A stretch of 64,000 bases of DNA. Source: CALCZU01 sp964396165 (lineage in GTDB: Bacteria; Bdellovibrionota; FAC87; UBA2466). Shown one piece after another: positions 7,749 to 16,152 of this stretch. The stretch covers positions 1 to 64,000 of the forward strand of contig CAYNEF010000007.1 of the NCBI GenBank assembly GCA_964396165.1. Reading direction: 5' to 3'. The position numbers and the translations under genes are program-made. How positions within the stretch are numbered: position 1 is the stretch's first letter; each line of letters starts with the position of its first letter. Below the pieces are notes generated by a model, which saw only the letters and a list, made by a program, of their open reading frames with translations, made no database searches and was not told the origin of the DNA.

Positions 7749-9275
7749 TTAGTGTGCGTCGGCTTGCAGGATTTTGCGACAAACTATTTTAGAGAGTGCT
7801 CTTGTTGTTAGCGTAGGATCTACTCCTGTGCTTGTGGGCAGCACGCTAGTGTCCGTACAATAGATGTTTTCAGTCTCTCGTACCCTGAAGTGGGGATCTA
7901 CAACGCTTGATTTTGGATCTGTTCCGACACGGCAGGTACCGAATTGGTGAAGCAGTTTCATCTTGAAATATTGTGCTTGAGGGGAAAGGGCTCTCACATC
8001 TCCTGTCTGGTTAGAATTTTTCAAAAGCGTCAGTGGACCAGAAATGCCGGGATACACTTCTTCTGCTTGTAACTGAAATAAAATTTGGCAAAGCTTGTTC
8101 ATGGCAGCGCGCACAATTTCCATATCATCGTAACTGGGAGTAAAAAATAAGTGTGGTTTACCTTTGATAGTAATTCCTACTGAACCTTTAGCTTTGGTTT
8201 TGATGCTCGCCATCCAGCTTGTGATATGCTGGATGCGTTTTTTGATAAGACTTAAATCTTCTCCTACAAAAGGAATATGAGAGAGCATCTCTTCCACCGG
8301 CAATTGGCAAGAAGAGAGATAAATACCATTTTTCTCAAATTGAGAAATTTCAATTCTATCGGAGTTCCCCTCTATTTTGTCTCTTTCTCCTGATAAAAGC
8401 CCAAGACACGAAATGGAAATATGGGCTTGCAGATTTTTGCCTATCAGCGGGTTTTTTAATCCACTGCGAAGAAAGAGAGCTGGTGTTTCTATTGCATCTA
8501 ACGATACGACGACGCCTTTTTTTACAGGGATAGTGCCCATCGTTGTTTCGACGGCGACAGCTCTATGATCTTCGAAAAGTATTTTATGAACATCCGTTTT
8601 AATTACGGAATAATTTACGGGTTGAGGGGTGCTGTTTTCCAGTTCACAGAATGTTTGTTCCAATTCCATTTGTGATATTTCACAGTGATTGAAAAAATCA
8701 TCAGGAGTACGTTTTAAAACGGCAGTTTTTTTGGCGGTCGTTTGCTCGAGTAAAAGTACTTTTTTACCCGTTTTGGATAACTCCATTGCGGCAGTCGTGC
8801 CTTCATTACCAATCACTATATAATCAAACTCCCAATCACAGTCTTTTAGCGAAATGTGAGAGGAATTGGAAAAAGTAGTAGACTCTTCCATGCCCCAGTT
8901 TTCTCGAGAGGTAGAATCTTTAAAAAATGCGGTAAGTGAATGCATTTTTAAAAAATCAAAAAGCTTTCTCAGACTGTGCCACCGTGATTTTTGTAAAGCG
9001 TAAAGCGTCTTCTGCTGATCCTCTTCAGAAAGAAAAGGAAAGGGGCGTGAAAACGAAAAAAGCGGGCGAGCAAACACAACAACAGAGGCAAATAAGAGTT
9101 TGTAATACTCTGTGCGCGGTTTGGTTGCCTTCAAGTTTTCAAAATAGGTTAATACGGAGAGATTGTGTCTCCCTTCAACGGGGAGAAACGCAGCAAAAAT
9201 TTTTTCAGATAAATAGTCACGCAAAATTTTTCCAAGCGGAGTGATGGAAATTGCAATTGTGGTGGTTTGCGTCAC
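7749..9275 (-). CDS. GMC-oxidoreductase-like flavoprotein, divergent
   Basis: A 508-residue protein. The C-terminal third is a clear GMC oxidoreductase C-terminal domain: HQFGTCRVGTDP, VVDPHFRVRETENIYCTD, SVLPTSTGVDPTLTTRALS. A Rossmann-like strand-turn-helix (FDYIVIGNEGTTAAMELS, about 150-167) stands where the FAD-binding GxGxxG should be, but it reads G-N-E-G-T-T, and the usual GGGS..N FAD motif after it is not visible. The first 145 residues are helical and have no match I know; they may correspond to the extra N-terminal region of cholesterol/long-chain alcohol oxidases. GTG start. It may be a degenerate or non-canonical enzyme. Confidence 0.75.
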   Translation of the reverse strand: MTQTTTIAISITPLGKILRDYLSEKIFAAFLPVEGRHNLSVLTYFENLKATKPRTEYYKLLFASVVVFARPLFSFSRPFPFLSEEDQQKTLYALQKSRWHSLRKLFDFLKMHSLTAFFKDSTSRENWGMEESTTFSNSSHISLKDCDWEFDYIVIGNEGTTAAMELSKTGKKVLLLEQTTAKKTAVLKRTPDDFFNHCEISQMELEQTFCELENSTPQPVNYSVIKTDVHKILFEDHRAVAVETTMGTIPVKKGVVVSLDAIETPALFLRSGLKNPLIGKNLQAHISISCLGLLSGERDKIEGNSDRIEISQFEKNGIYLSSCQLPVEEMLSHIPFVGEDLSLIKKRIQHITSWMASIKTKAKGSVGITIKGKPHLFFTPSYDDMEIVRAAMNKLCQILFQLQAEEVYPGISGPLTLLKNSNQTGDVRALSPQAQYFKMKLLHQFGTCRVGTDPKSSVVDPHFRVRETENIYCTDTSVLPTSTGVDPTLTTRALSKIVCRKILQADAH

Positions 9276-9423
9276 GGTGATTAGTCTATAATTATTAATG
9301 CTTTGAAGAGATTAGGCAAGTCGAGCCTAAAAATATTTTGACTCGCAGTGTAGTTTTCATTGTGAAGTGGCAAAAAGTCTCTCTCATTCTACTGTCGATT
9401 TAAAATGCAGCACAAAATACCAC

Positions 9424-9439
9424 TGGCACTTTTTATGCA
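9424..9439 (+). promoter_or_regulatory. Sigma-54 promoter of hsp20
   Basis: TGGCACTTTTTATGCA matches nine of ten core bases with GG (9425) and GC (9437) at the required ten-base spacing. Predicted start near 9450, giving a 28-base leader before the ATG at 9478. An inverted pair TAGGC-N7-GCCTA lies about 100 bases upstream (about 9312-9329) and could be an activator site. Confidence 0.62.
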
Positions 9440-9477
9440 ATTTATTTTGTGTAAGTAAACTTTAGAAAGGATCGCGT

Positions 9478-9942
9478 ATGAAAACTTTAGATTTATGGAG
9501 ACACAACCCCTGGAAAGCAGCATCACACCAATTGAATCCTATGCAGCGAGAGATGAATGATTTGTGGGACAATTTTTTATCAACCAATATGCCACAAAAC
9601 ATGCAGACGTGGGATTTTACGCCCACTTGCGATGTAGACGAGACTGCTACGCATTATAATTTTCATTTCGATCTACCTGGAATGAATCGCGATAATGTGC
9701 GGGTAGAGATTCACAATAATTTATTACAAGTAACGGGTGAAAGGCATGATGAAAGAAGGGAGGAAAAAAAGACTCGGCATGTGATCGAAAGAACGTATGG
9801 AAAGTTTCAACGATCGTTTACCTTGCCGGCGAGCATTGATGCAGAACGCGTAGAAGCTGCATTCAAAGATGGCGTGCTTAAGGTAGCCATTCCCAAGCAA
9901 GAAGCAACAAGAGCACGCGAAGTTCAGATCAAAATTCAATAA
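9478..9942 (+). CDS. Hsp20 small heat-shock protein
   Basis: A 154-residue ATP-independent holdase of the alpha-crystallin family. The alpha-crystallin domain runs about 45-140, with HFDLPGMNRDNVRVEI, LLQVTGER, the YGKFQRSFTLP strand and the conserved FKDGVLKVAIPK end; a C-terminal tail carries an I-K-I-like motif that usually docks oligomers. The N-terminus is short and aromatic (LWRHNPW). ATG with AGAAAGGA upstream. It is preceded by a sigma-54-like promoter rather than an obvious sigma-32 or CIRCE element, and followed by a hairpin, so it appears monocistronic. Confidence 0.95.
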   Translation: MKTLDLWRHNPWKAASHQLNPMQREMNDLWDNFLSTNMPQNMQTWDFTPTCDVDETATHYNFHFDLPGMNRDNVRVEIHNNLLQVTGERHDERREEKKTRHVIERTYGKFQRSFTLPASIDAERVEAAFKDGVLKVAIPKQEATRAREVQIKIQ

Positions 9943-9951
9943 CAAACATCC

Positions 9952-9992
9952 GGGAGAGGGGCCCCCATTTTGCCCCCCTCCCATTTCATTTT
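9952..9992 (+). terminator. Terminator after hsp20
   Basis: GGGAGAGGGGC (9952-9962) pairs with GCCCCCCTCCC (9972-9982) with one mismatch, followed by a T/C-rich run. It separates hsp20 from the metallo-hydrolase gene. Confidence 0.6.
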
Positions 9993-10025
9993 CCCTTTCC
10001 CTGAATACCGAGTATTCTTTCCTTT

Positions 10026-11390
10026 ATGGGTTTATCCGTAACAATGCTTGGTGCCGCTCAGACTGTCACAGGCTCTAAATTTCTTCTGGAATACCATGGA
10101 AAAAAAGTCCTGATCGATTGCGGGCTGTTTCAGGGGCTTAAAGAACTGAGAAATTTAAACCGTGAGAAACTTCCCGTAGATCTTTCGACCTTGGAAGGAG
10201 TATTCATCACCCACTCGCATCTGGATCATGTGGGGTATCTTCCCTTACTCGTTAACAGCGGCTTTAAGAAAAAAATTTACTGTACCGCTCCTACTCGTGA
10301 TTTGACGGAAATCATGCTACTCGATGCCGCTCGCATTCAGGAAGAAGAAGCAGAGTTGGCAAATGCAGAGGGTTTTTCCAAACACAATCCCGCACGACCG
10401 CTTTACACAACTTCTGATGTACACAAAGTTTTAAAATTGTTTGAAGTGATCTCATTAGACAAACCGATTGAAATCGCCAAAGGGTTTAAGTTTACCTACA
10501 TTCCCAATGGTCACATCCTGGGCTCATGCGCAATCCTTGTACAAACAGGCAAAGAAAAAGTTTTATTCTCCGGTGATTTAGGACGCTCTAAACCGCTCCT
10601 TGTGATACCTGGGCAATATCCACTCGGATGCGATTATTTATTTATTGAGTCCACCTATGGAGACAGAAGACACGATCCGACACCTCCTATCCGCACATTG
10701 GAGTTTGCAATCAATGACTCGCTTGAAAGGGGCGGGGATCTTATCATCCCGTCCTTTGCAGTCGGCAGAAGTCAGGAATTGCTTTATTTGATACACCAGC
10801 TAAAAAAACAGCACCGCATCCCTGATGTTCCGGTCTATTTCGATACGCCGATGGGAATTCAGGCGACTGCAGTATATCTTAACCACCCAGCGTGGCACAG
10901 ACTTTCAAAAAAAGAACTGACTGCTGTCATTGCAACAGCTGTTCAAGTATCCACCATGCAGGAATCACAACGCGTACTTAAAAATAAAAAAAGAAAAATA
11001 ATTATCGCAGGCAGTGGGATGATCACGGGCGGGCGAGTGTTAAACCACTTAAAAAAAGGAATAACGGAAGAAAAAAATACAGTGCTGCTTGTTGGCTATC
11101 AGGCGCAGGGAACCAGAGGACGTCAATTGCAAGAGGGTGCAAGCGAAATTAAAATCCATGGGGAATACTACAAGGTAAAAGCCCGTATTCTCCAAATGAC
11201 AAACCTTTCAGCGCATGCAGATCAACGCGAAATGATAGAATGGATAAGCCATATGAAGGTAAAACCGCGTGAAATTTTTCTGATCCATGGAGAACCTCAG
11301 GCACAGGATTGTTTCCGGGTGAAACTGCAGGATAAGTTTAACGTTCGGGTAGAAATTCCAAGGCTTTGGGAAAGAGTGGACTTAAGCTAG
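10026..11390 (+). CDS. MBL-fold beta-CASP metallo-hydrolase (RNA-processing type)
   Basis: A 454-residue member of the metallo-beta-lactamase/beta-CASP group, whose relatives are RNA endo/exonucleases (CPSF73/YsaP-like). Metal motifs are ITHSHLDHVG (His63, His65, Asp67, His68), GHILGS (His163) and SGDLGR (Asp184). The beta-CASP insert starts at ESTYGDR (208) and includes SFAVGRSQELL and GSGMITGGR; the C-terminal RMMBL-like part has LSAHADQREM and FLIHGEPQA with the last ligand histidines. All catalytic positions look intact. The next gene begins at the last base of its stop codon, so the two are translationally coupled. Confidence 0.9.
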   Translation: MGLSVTMLGAAQTVTGSKFLLEYHGKKVLIDCGLFQGLKELRNLNREKLPVDLSTLEGVFITHSHLDHVGYLPLLVNSGFKKKIYCTAPTRDLTEIMLLDAARIQEEEAELANAEGFSKHNPARPLYTTSDVHKVLKLFEVISLDKPIEIAKGFKFTYIPNGHILGSCAILVQTGKEKVLFSGDLGRSKPLLVIPGQYPLGCDYLFIESTYGDRRHDPTPPIRTLEFAINDSLERGGDLIIPSFAVGRSQELLYLIHQLKKQHRIPDVPVYFDTPMGIQATAVYLNHPAWHRLSKKELTAVIATAVQVSTMQESQRVLKNKKRKIIIAGSGMITGGRVLNHLKKGITEEKNTVLLVGYQAQGTRGRQLQEGASEIKIHGEYYKVKARILQMTNLSAHADQREMIEWISHMKVKPREIFLIHGEPQAQDCFRVKLQDKFNVRVEIPRLWERVDLS

Positions 11391-11776
11391 TGCGAAAAAT
11401 AATATTCATAACATTATGTTTTGCTTTAGCTACGGTTGGATTTGCAAAAACAAAAAAGAAGATTTCGCATAAAAAGAAGCACGTTTCTGCCGCTCCTCAA
11501 ACTACTCCAGCTCCGATAGAAACTCCTAAAGCCGAAAACAACATTAAACCCCCAACATGTAAATTGATTGGGCCGGCAGAGCCATTGCCTCCCGGTGGCG
11601 GGGAAGTTGTTTTGCAGGTAATTGCTGAAGGGCATTCACAACCTGTTTCCGCAATGAAAGTTACGGTCACAGAAACTACTACTATTTCAACAACGGTTGA
11701 GGGACCTGGCGGAGTCGGCAAGTGCTCCGTGGAAGTAAAAGTAACACCACTCCCTGATATTTCAGATATCGAATAA
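11390..11776 (+). CDS. Small secreted protein, function unknown
   Basis: A 128-residue protein with a clear signal peptide (MRKIIFITLCFALATVGFAK), a Lys-rich segment (KTKKKISHKKKH), a Pro/Ala linker and a beta-rich domain with two Cys. I chose the GTG at 11390, which overlaps the TAG of the upstream gene (TAGTG) and starts directly at the signal peptide; an in-frame TTG at 11366 would put eight extra residues inside the upstream gene. No family recognised. Followed by a strong hairpin. Confidence 0.78.
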   Translation: MRKIIFITLCFALATVGFAKTKKKISHKKKHVSAAPQTTPAPIETPKAENNIKPPTCKLIGPAEPLPPGGGEVVLQVIAEGHSQPVSAMKVTVTETTTISTTVEGPGGVGKCSVEVKVTPLPDISDIE

Positions 11777-11783
11777 GGATATA

Positions 11784-11835
11784 AAATAAAAAAGGCGGCT
11801 TCCCGAAGGAAGCCGCCTACTTACTTACCCGCTTT
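11784..11835. terminator. Bidirectional terminator
   Basis: Perfect ten-base stem GGCGGCTTCC (11794-11803) with GGAAGCCGCC (11808-11817) and a CGAA tetraloop. A T-rich tract follows on the minus strand and a T8 run further on for the plus strand. It separates the convergent genes ending at 11776 and 11841. Confidence 0.88.
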
Positions 11836-11840
11836 TTTTT

Positions 11841-12542
11841 CTAGAATTCTACCATCTTGTTAATCGCTTGGCCGTTTAGTGAACGGACATGGAGAAGATA
11901 GATACCTTTTAAATCTTCTCTTAAGTCGATTGTTTTCAAGAAGCGAACTTTTTCAGAAGAGCAGGTTGCTTCTGTGATGCGTTTTACAATCGGTTGCACT
12001 ACCAAAACATTATCCTGGTAGCCGATTTTGATGTCTTCGAAAGTGGAGCATCTGTCTCCAAAGCTTCCAGTGACAACCAAAGTGTGTTTTTCAGCCGTTT
12101 CGCCTTCAACAATATATGCATCTGTTACAGGTGCGTACAAGAAGCTATCTGGCCCTGCAGTGACACTTTTTTCAACAGGGAGTGTACCAATCTGTTTGCC
12201 TGTTGTTGCATCCAGCAACTTGTAGTTACCTTCATCCAAGATACCTACGTTGATTACTTGGGTGAACGGAACCATCATCTGCAAGCAGACCATACCGTCA
12301 TATTTATAAGCTTGCTGTTGCATCGTGATGGTTTTCAATTTTGAATCTACTTTTAAAGCGTAAGGTCCAACGCGATAACAGGTGTTGTGAAAGGTTCCTT
12401 CCACGGCAAACTGCGTTCTGTCGTTGCTGTCAAAACCGACTGGAACAAATGCTCGTTCTACAGCGACATTTACAGTTGTTGGGTTTGCGGAAGCTGCTCC
12501 GGAAAGAATAATAGCCAAAGTTGTTACTAGTAAGCGGTACAT
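11841..12542 (-). CDS. Secreted two-domain protein, function unknown
   Basis: A 233-residue exported protein with a signal peptide ending at ASA-NP (about residue 19). The mature part looks like two related beta-rich halves, each with two Cys: FAVEGTFHNTCYRVGPYALKV...CLQMMVPF...GNYKLLDATTG and LVVTGSFGDRCSTFEDIKIGY...CSSEKVRFL...GIYLLHVRSLNG. That suggests an internal duplication, each half with its own disulfide. AGGAG precedes the ATG. A weaker sigma-54-like element lies 56 bases upstream. No named family. Confidence 0.8.
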   Translation of the reverse strand: MYRLLVTTLAIILSGAASANPTTVNVAVERAFVPVGFDSNDRTQFAVEGTFHNTCYRVGPYALKVDSKLKTITMQQQAYKYDGMVCLQMMVPFTQVINVGILDEGNYKLLDATTGKQIGTLPVEKSVTAGPDSFLYAPVTDAYIVEGETAEKHTLVVTGSFGDRCSTFEDIKIGYQDNVLVVQPIVKRITEATCSSEKVRFLKTIDLREDLKGIYLLHVRSLNGQAINKMVEF

Positions 12543-12597
12543 AGTTTCTCCTATTCATGGGCACATGGCCCTTGTTGTTGCTTTCGATCTTTAGCAA

Positions 12598-12613
12598 TGC
12601 AGTCAGCATGCCA
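12598..12613 (-). promoter_or_regulatory. Possible sigma-54 promoter
   Basis: Read on the minus strand, TGGCATGCTGACTGCA keeps GG and GC at ten-base spacing but matches only eight of ten core bases, a level expected by chance a few times in intergenic DNA here. Its position, 56 bases before the ATG at 12542, is suitable. The surrounding 382-base divergent gap (12543-12924) also contains the sigma-70-type promoter of the rightward gene; I see no small gene in it. Confidence 0.35.
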
Positions 12614-12856
12614 AAAATATATTGAGCATGTTTTAAGTCTTCTCGCTCATTGTGTTCAAGGAATTTGTGCCATTATGTCTCAAGGGCGTGACTATAATGG
12701 TTAGATTAAAAGCAGTGGAATAGGGCAAAGTTAAGAGTAACTAGAAAAATGTATACAGATAATGAACCCGGTTATTAATGGAATTGAAAGATAAAAAATA
12801 TAGTATTTTCAATCAGTTAATTTGATTTCTGGTGATTTTCCAAGACTCCTCCCCAA

Positions 12857-12885
12857 TTGACTTTACACTCGAGAAGTACTATTAA
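12857..12885 (+). promoter_or_regulatory. Sigma-70-type promoter
   Basis: TTGACT (12857-12862) and TATTAA (12880-12885) are spaced by 17 bases. They precede the gene at 12925, which has a GGGAG ribosome site at about 12909-12914. Confidence 0.55.
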
Positions 12886-12924
12886 CGCGTTGTATTAATC
12901 CACTTTTTAGGGAGATAAAAAACA

Positions 12925-13557
12925 ATGAAAAATCTGTTAGTTTTCTTAATTGCTTCGACTCAAGTGTTCGCTGGCCTCGTCGAGTTTTCTGGTACTCCAA
13001 AGTCTGTCACAGCAAGTGGCGTGACTGCTCAAGTGTTTCCGGAAGCGGTTCTTCAGGCAGGAGATCAAAAAATCAATTTGAAATTGTCTGGATTCGGCAT
13101 CCGCAAAAAACCCATTTTGTTCACCAAAGTGAATGTTTATTTGGCAGCCAGTTATTTAGATGATCTCTCTCAAGTGAAAGCATCTCAGCCATTTGAATCT
13201 ATCAAAGATACAAAAGCCCGCGTGATGCAGCTCACTTTCTTAAGAAACTTAAGTGGTGCTGAAATCAGAGCCTCTATGGAAGAAGCCTTGATTTTAAACA
13301 ACGTAGACGTCAACTCCCCAGCTTTTCAAACGCTCTTTGGAAATTTCACATTTGATATCAAACCAGGTCAGACAATGACTGTGGCTATGTATAACAAAGG
13401 TGGAAATCTCGAAGGCGTTACTATCGAAGTGCCAGCGACAAGATTCTCTGTCGAAGGTAATTTCGTAGGACTAGATCTTTGGAAGGGCTGGTTCGGCGCT
13501 CCTGTAGATGACGGAATAAAAGATCTACAGCCACAACTTTTAACTAATACGAAGTAA
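12925..13557 (+). CDS. Chalcone-isomerase-like exported protein
   Basis: A 210-residue protein with signal peptide (about 1-16) and a chalcone-isomerase-like fold. Supporting motifs are LSGFGIRKKPILFTKVNVYLAA, the LTFLRNLSGAEIR segment and a C-terminal GNFVGLDLWKGWFGA. Bacterial members are periplasmic, of unknown function and probably bind fatty-acid-like ligands; flavonoid chemistry is not implied. ATG with GGGAG upstream. The lipoprotein gene at 13577 follows after 19 bases, so they probably form an operon. Confidence 0.85.
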   Translation: MKNLLVFLIASTQVFAGLVEFSGTPKSVTASGVTAQVFPEAVLQAGDQKINLKLSGFGIRKKPILFTKVNVYLAASYLDDLSQVKASQPFESIKDTKARVMQLTFLRNLSGAEIRASMEEALILNNVDVNSPAFQTLFGNFTFDIKPGQTMTVAMYNKGGNLEGVTIEVPATRFSVEGNFVGLDLWKGWFGAPVDDGIKDLQPQLLTNTK

Positions 13558-13576
13558 TTTATAAAAAGGAAATAAT

Positions 13577-14560
13577 ATGAAACTAGTGAATTCAATCATA
13601 GGGATCTTTTGCGTTTTGACCCTCTCTTCCTGTGGATTAATCGATACGATGAGCAGAATGGAAGACTATTCCAAGAGTCTGGATGAGAAAATGGACAAGA
13701 CTAACCAGGGAATAGAAAAAACAAATGGTGGAATGGACAAGACCATTGAAGGAATCAATAGAACTAATAATGGAATGGACAAAACCAATGAAGCCATTCA
13801 CAAACAGGTTTTGACAGTTGCTTTGCAGCAAATGCTAGAAAAGCAAAACACCGAGTTCTTAAATCCTCCTTTGAGTATTTTGCCTGCTGCACATATTTTC
13901 GCTGAAGAAGCTACTGCGACTGAAATTCTGGAACTGATTTACGTCTATTATATGGACGTTCAAATTGGTTACGATGAAAGCGCTTTGGAAAACGGTGGAG
14001 TACCTACTGAAGACGAAATGCGTATCCATACCCGCAAAGTAAGATGGGCTGTGATTGGCGCACTTGCAGCACAAGCAAGCGATGAGAAATTTGAAGAAAT
14101 TCAAAAAGCTCAGGTGGAAAATCCAGGGCGTTACAATAAAGCCGCAAGAGTATTTGCAGTGGCTCGCTATGACATGATGAAGACGGCTCTTTTAAAACCC
14201 ATTTTAGGCGATCAATATGCTCGCAATCTTGGTGGGTTAAAAAAGGCTGCTGGATATTATCAATCCTTAAAAAAAGTAGCTGATTTGCCGTATTTTATAG
14301 CTTCTACAGATGCACCGGCTTTCTTCGTTACTTTGCCTAAAATCATCGTACAAGAAACTGAAGTAGTGCCAGATCCTGCAAAACCAGACGTGAAAGTAAA
14401 AACAAAAGAATATCTTTCAATGGATGTTAAAGTGGAATCGTCTAAACCTGTTTCTGAAACACTCAAACCTGAAATTGTGCGTTTAGCTCAGCAATGTAAG
14501 AGTGTGTTCGGTAAAACGGAAGGCGATGAAGCCAAGAAATTGATCGAACAATTTAACTAA
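13577..14560 (+). CDS. Lipoprotein with MDKTN-type repeats
   Basis: A 327-residue lipoprotein (lipobox LSSC, Cys19). Residues about 30-75 form a polar coiled coil with short imperfect repeats of the type M/I-D/N-K/R-T-N-x-G (MDKTNQGIEKTNGGMDKT...), followed by a mostly helical domain without a family I recognise. AAAAGGA precedes the ATG. Its stop overlaps the stop of the convergent gene by four bases, and the likely terminator hairpin lies inside that neighbour. Confidence 0.82.
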   Translation: MKLVNSIIGIFCVLTLSSCGLIDTMSRMEDYSKSLDEKMDKTNQGIEKTNGGMDKTIEGINRTNNGMDKTNEAIHKQVLTVALQQMLEKQNTEFLNPPLSILPAAHIFAEEATATEILELIYVYYMDVQIGYDESALENGGVPTEDEMRIHTRKVRWAVIGALAAQASDEKFEEIQKAQVENPGRYNKAARVFAVARYDMMKTALLKPILGDQYARNLGGLKKAAGYYQSLKKVADLPYFIASTDAPAFFVTLPKIIVQETEVVPDPAKPDVKVKTKEYLSMDVKVESSKPVSETLKPEIVRLAQQCKSVFGKTEGDEAKKLIEQFN

Positions 14561-16152
14561 CGTCCAAACGAGTAGGCGACAGATAAAAAGCCTGCTAGCG
14601 ATGTATAACCAATTTCGCCCGGTGTGGGATACCCTGCACCGGGCGTATATTTTAAGAAACGTTGTTCGACTCTCGCCCCTAGATTTGCTTCCCAATGGTA
14701 AGCAAACGCCCAACCTAAATCAAAAGTGCCTCGGATATTATTTGTAGAACTTCCCGAAAGTAGATTTCTCCCACCCGAGTCACCGAAAAATCCTACCGGG
14801 TAAAAATACTGTAAATTCATGCCGGCGCTGAAATACTCGAAAAAATATTTTCGTACATCAACTCCGACAAACGGCCCCCAGGTATTTAAAAAAGAAGTGG
14901 TATCGGTGCTCGGAATAAATTCGAGCATTTTCGAGTTTTGTATTCCTGCTCGTGCAGCCACAAGCCAATTGCGTCGTTCTTTTTTACCTGGATTTCCAGA
15001 GAGTAAATAGCGTAGTCCAAATTCAAAGTTTTCAGTTCCTCCATCATAACTGCTAGTTTTTGCAAACTGCTCTTCGAGCGCCCAAGTGAGACCTAGGGGA
15101 GTGTTGAACCAGAATTCACCTGACATGCGCATAATAGGTCTTCTGTCTTTTTTCGTCTGGGCAGAAAGTGTTGCGGTGGCTGGGTATTTATAACTGAAAC
15201 TATTTTCAAAGTAAGAAAATTTTAGATTTCCTCTTTCTTCTTTCAAAAAGCGGTTGCCATACTCGAATGATACACCGGATTCTTCGCTCTTTACTTGCGC
15301 CGGGTGCGATAAATCTTTTGAGGCAAGAGCTCGCACAGAAAAATTATAGTCCCCGTCGTCCATCCCTGGTAGGACTACGGCTGTTGTCGGGACGACCGCC
15401 TCGACGGCTTTACCGTCCTCGTCTTCGATACGTACTTCATATGCTTCTGCACCATCCACCGGTCTCCAGGAAAATTCTAAAGTGTCATTGCCCGGTGTCT
15501 TAGGGACCTTATGGTCTGGTGTGAGACCTACTGGGGCAGGCAGTTTTTTTCCCACAATGGCAAAGGACATGACCTTAGTCATTTTGCTTTTCCATTCTGG
15601 AATATCCACACCAAAGGCATTGAGGTGCGTCTTTTGATAAACCGCAGCTACAGACCAGGTATACAAGCCCGGGCCTAAATTTTTTGCGAGGTATTCCGCG
15701 TCTTTGACGTGCCCTCTGAAAATAGTTTTTGCCTTCGTAGTGCCTCTGGGCTCTTTTTTAAATTCTAGATAATAACCATCTGCTTCGGGAAGTAGTTTCC
15801 ACATCAAGTTTACATCTTTGGATTTGGTGTAGATTTCCATTTCCGTACCATCGGGCGGATCATACGGGTTAGGATTATCTGAGGGGACAAAGAATACTTT
15901 TGATTCTGCCCATTTCCCCGCGCGTTCGTCTATGTCTCTGGCTCGTACATGAAAGAAGTAAGCTCCGGGCAGCAGTTGTGTTTCAAAATAAGTGTCTTTG
16001 CTTGAGTAAAACTGGTGGTGTACGACGCCGCTTTTACCGCCGATTTCCACTTCATAATCGTGGGCGAACGGCACAGATTGCCATTTGAACAGCACAGTTC
16101 TTCCTGTTTCTGCATGAGCAAAGAGCAAATTGAGTAGCAAGAGCCACATCAT
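14557..16152 (-). CDS. Fn3-like repeat plus outer-membrane beta-barrel protein
   Basis: A 531-residue protein with signal peptide (MMWLLLLNLLFAHAE). Three Fn3-like units follow, each with a WxxVPxAxxYEVEI-type strand and YxFxVRA or YTWSVAA end (about 20-120, 130-215, 225-310), then a segment of alternating hydrophobic/aromatic strands (about 320-531) ending in AYSFGR, consistent with an outer-membrane barrel. Its ATG overlaps the stop of the FecR-like gene upstream, so the two are coupled; the similar sandwich domains in both suggest joint action in the envelope. Function unknown. Confidence 0.8.
   Translation of the reverse strand: MMWLLLLNLLFAHAETGRTVLFKWQSVPFAHDYEVEIGGKSGVVHHQFYSSKDTYFETQLLPGAYFFHVRARDIDERAGKWAESKVFFVPSDNPNPYDPPDGTEMEIYTKSKDVNLMWKLLPEADGYYLEFKKEPRGTTKAKTIFRGHVKDAEYLAKNLGPGLYTWSVAAVYQKTHLNAFGVDIPEWKSKMTKVMSFAIVGKKLPAPVGLTPDHKVPKTPGNDTLEFSWRPVDGAEAYEVRIEDEDGKAVEAVVPTTAVVLPGMDDGDYNFSVRALASKDLSHPAQVKSEESGVSFEYGNRFLKEERGNLKFSYFENSFSYKYPATATLSAQTKKDRRPIMRMSGEFWFNTPLGLTWALEEQFAKTSSYDGGTENFEFGLRYLLSGNPGKKERRNWLVAARAGIQNSKMLEFIPSTDTTSFLNTWGPFVGVDVRKYFFEYFSAGMNLQYFYPVGFFGDSGGRNLLSGSSTNNIRGTFDLGWAFAYHWEANLGARVEQRFLKYTPGAGYPTPGEIGYTSLAGFLSVAYSFGR
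14616..14652 (+). terminator. Hairpin inside convergent gene
   Basis: CGCCCGGTG (14616-14624) pairs perfectly with CACCGGGCG (14637-14645), with an inner GGG/CCC extension, followed by TATATTTT on the plus strand. It is 56 bases past the stop at 14560 but within coding sequence of the minus-strand gene, so rightward termination would occur inside the neighbour. Confidence 0.5.
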
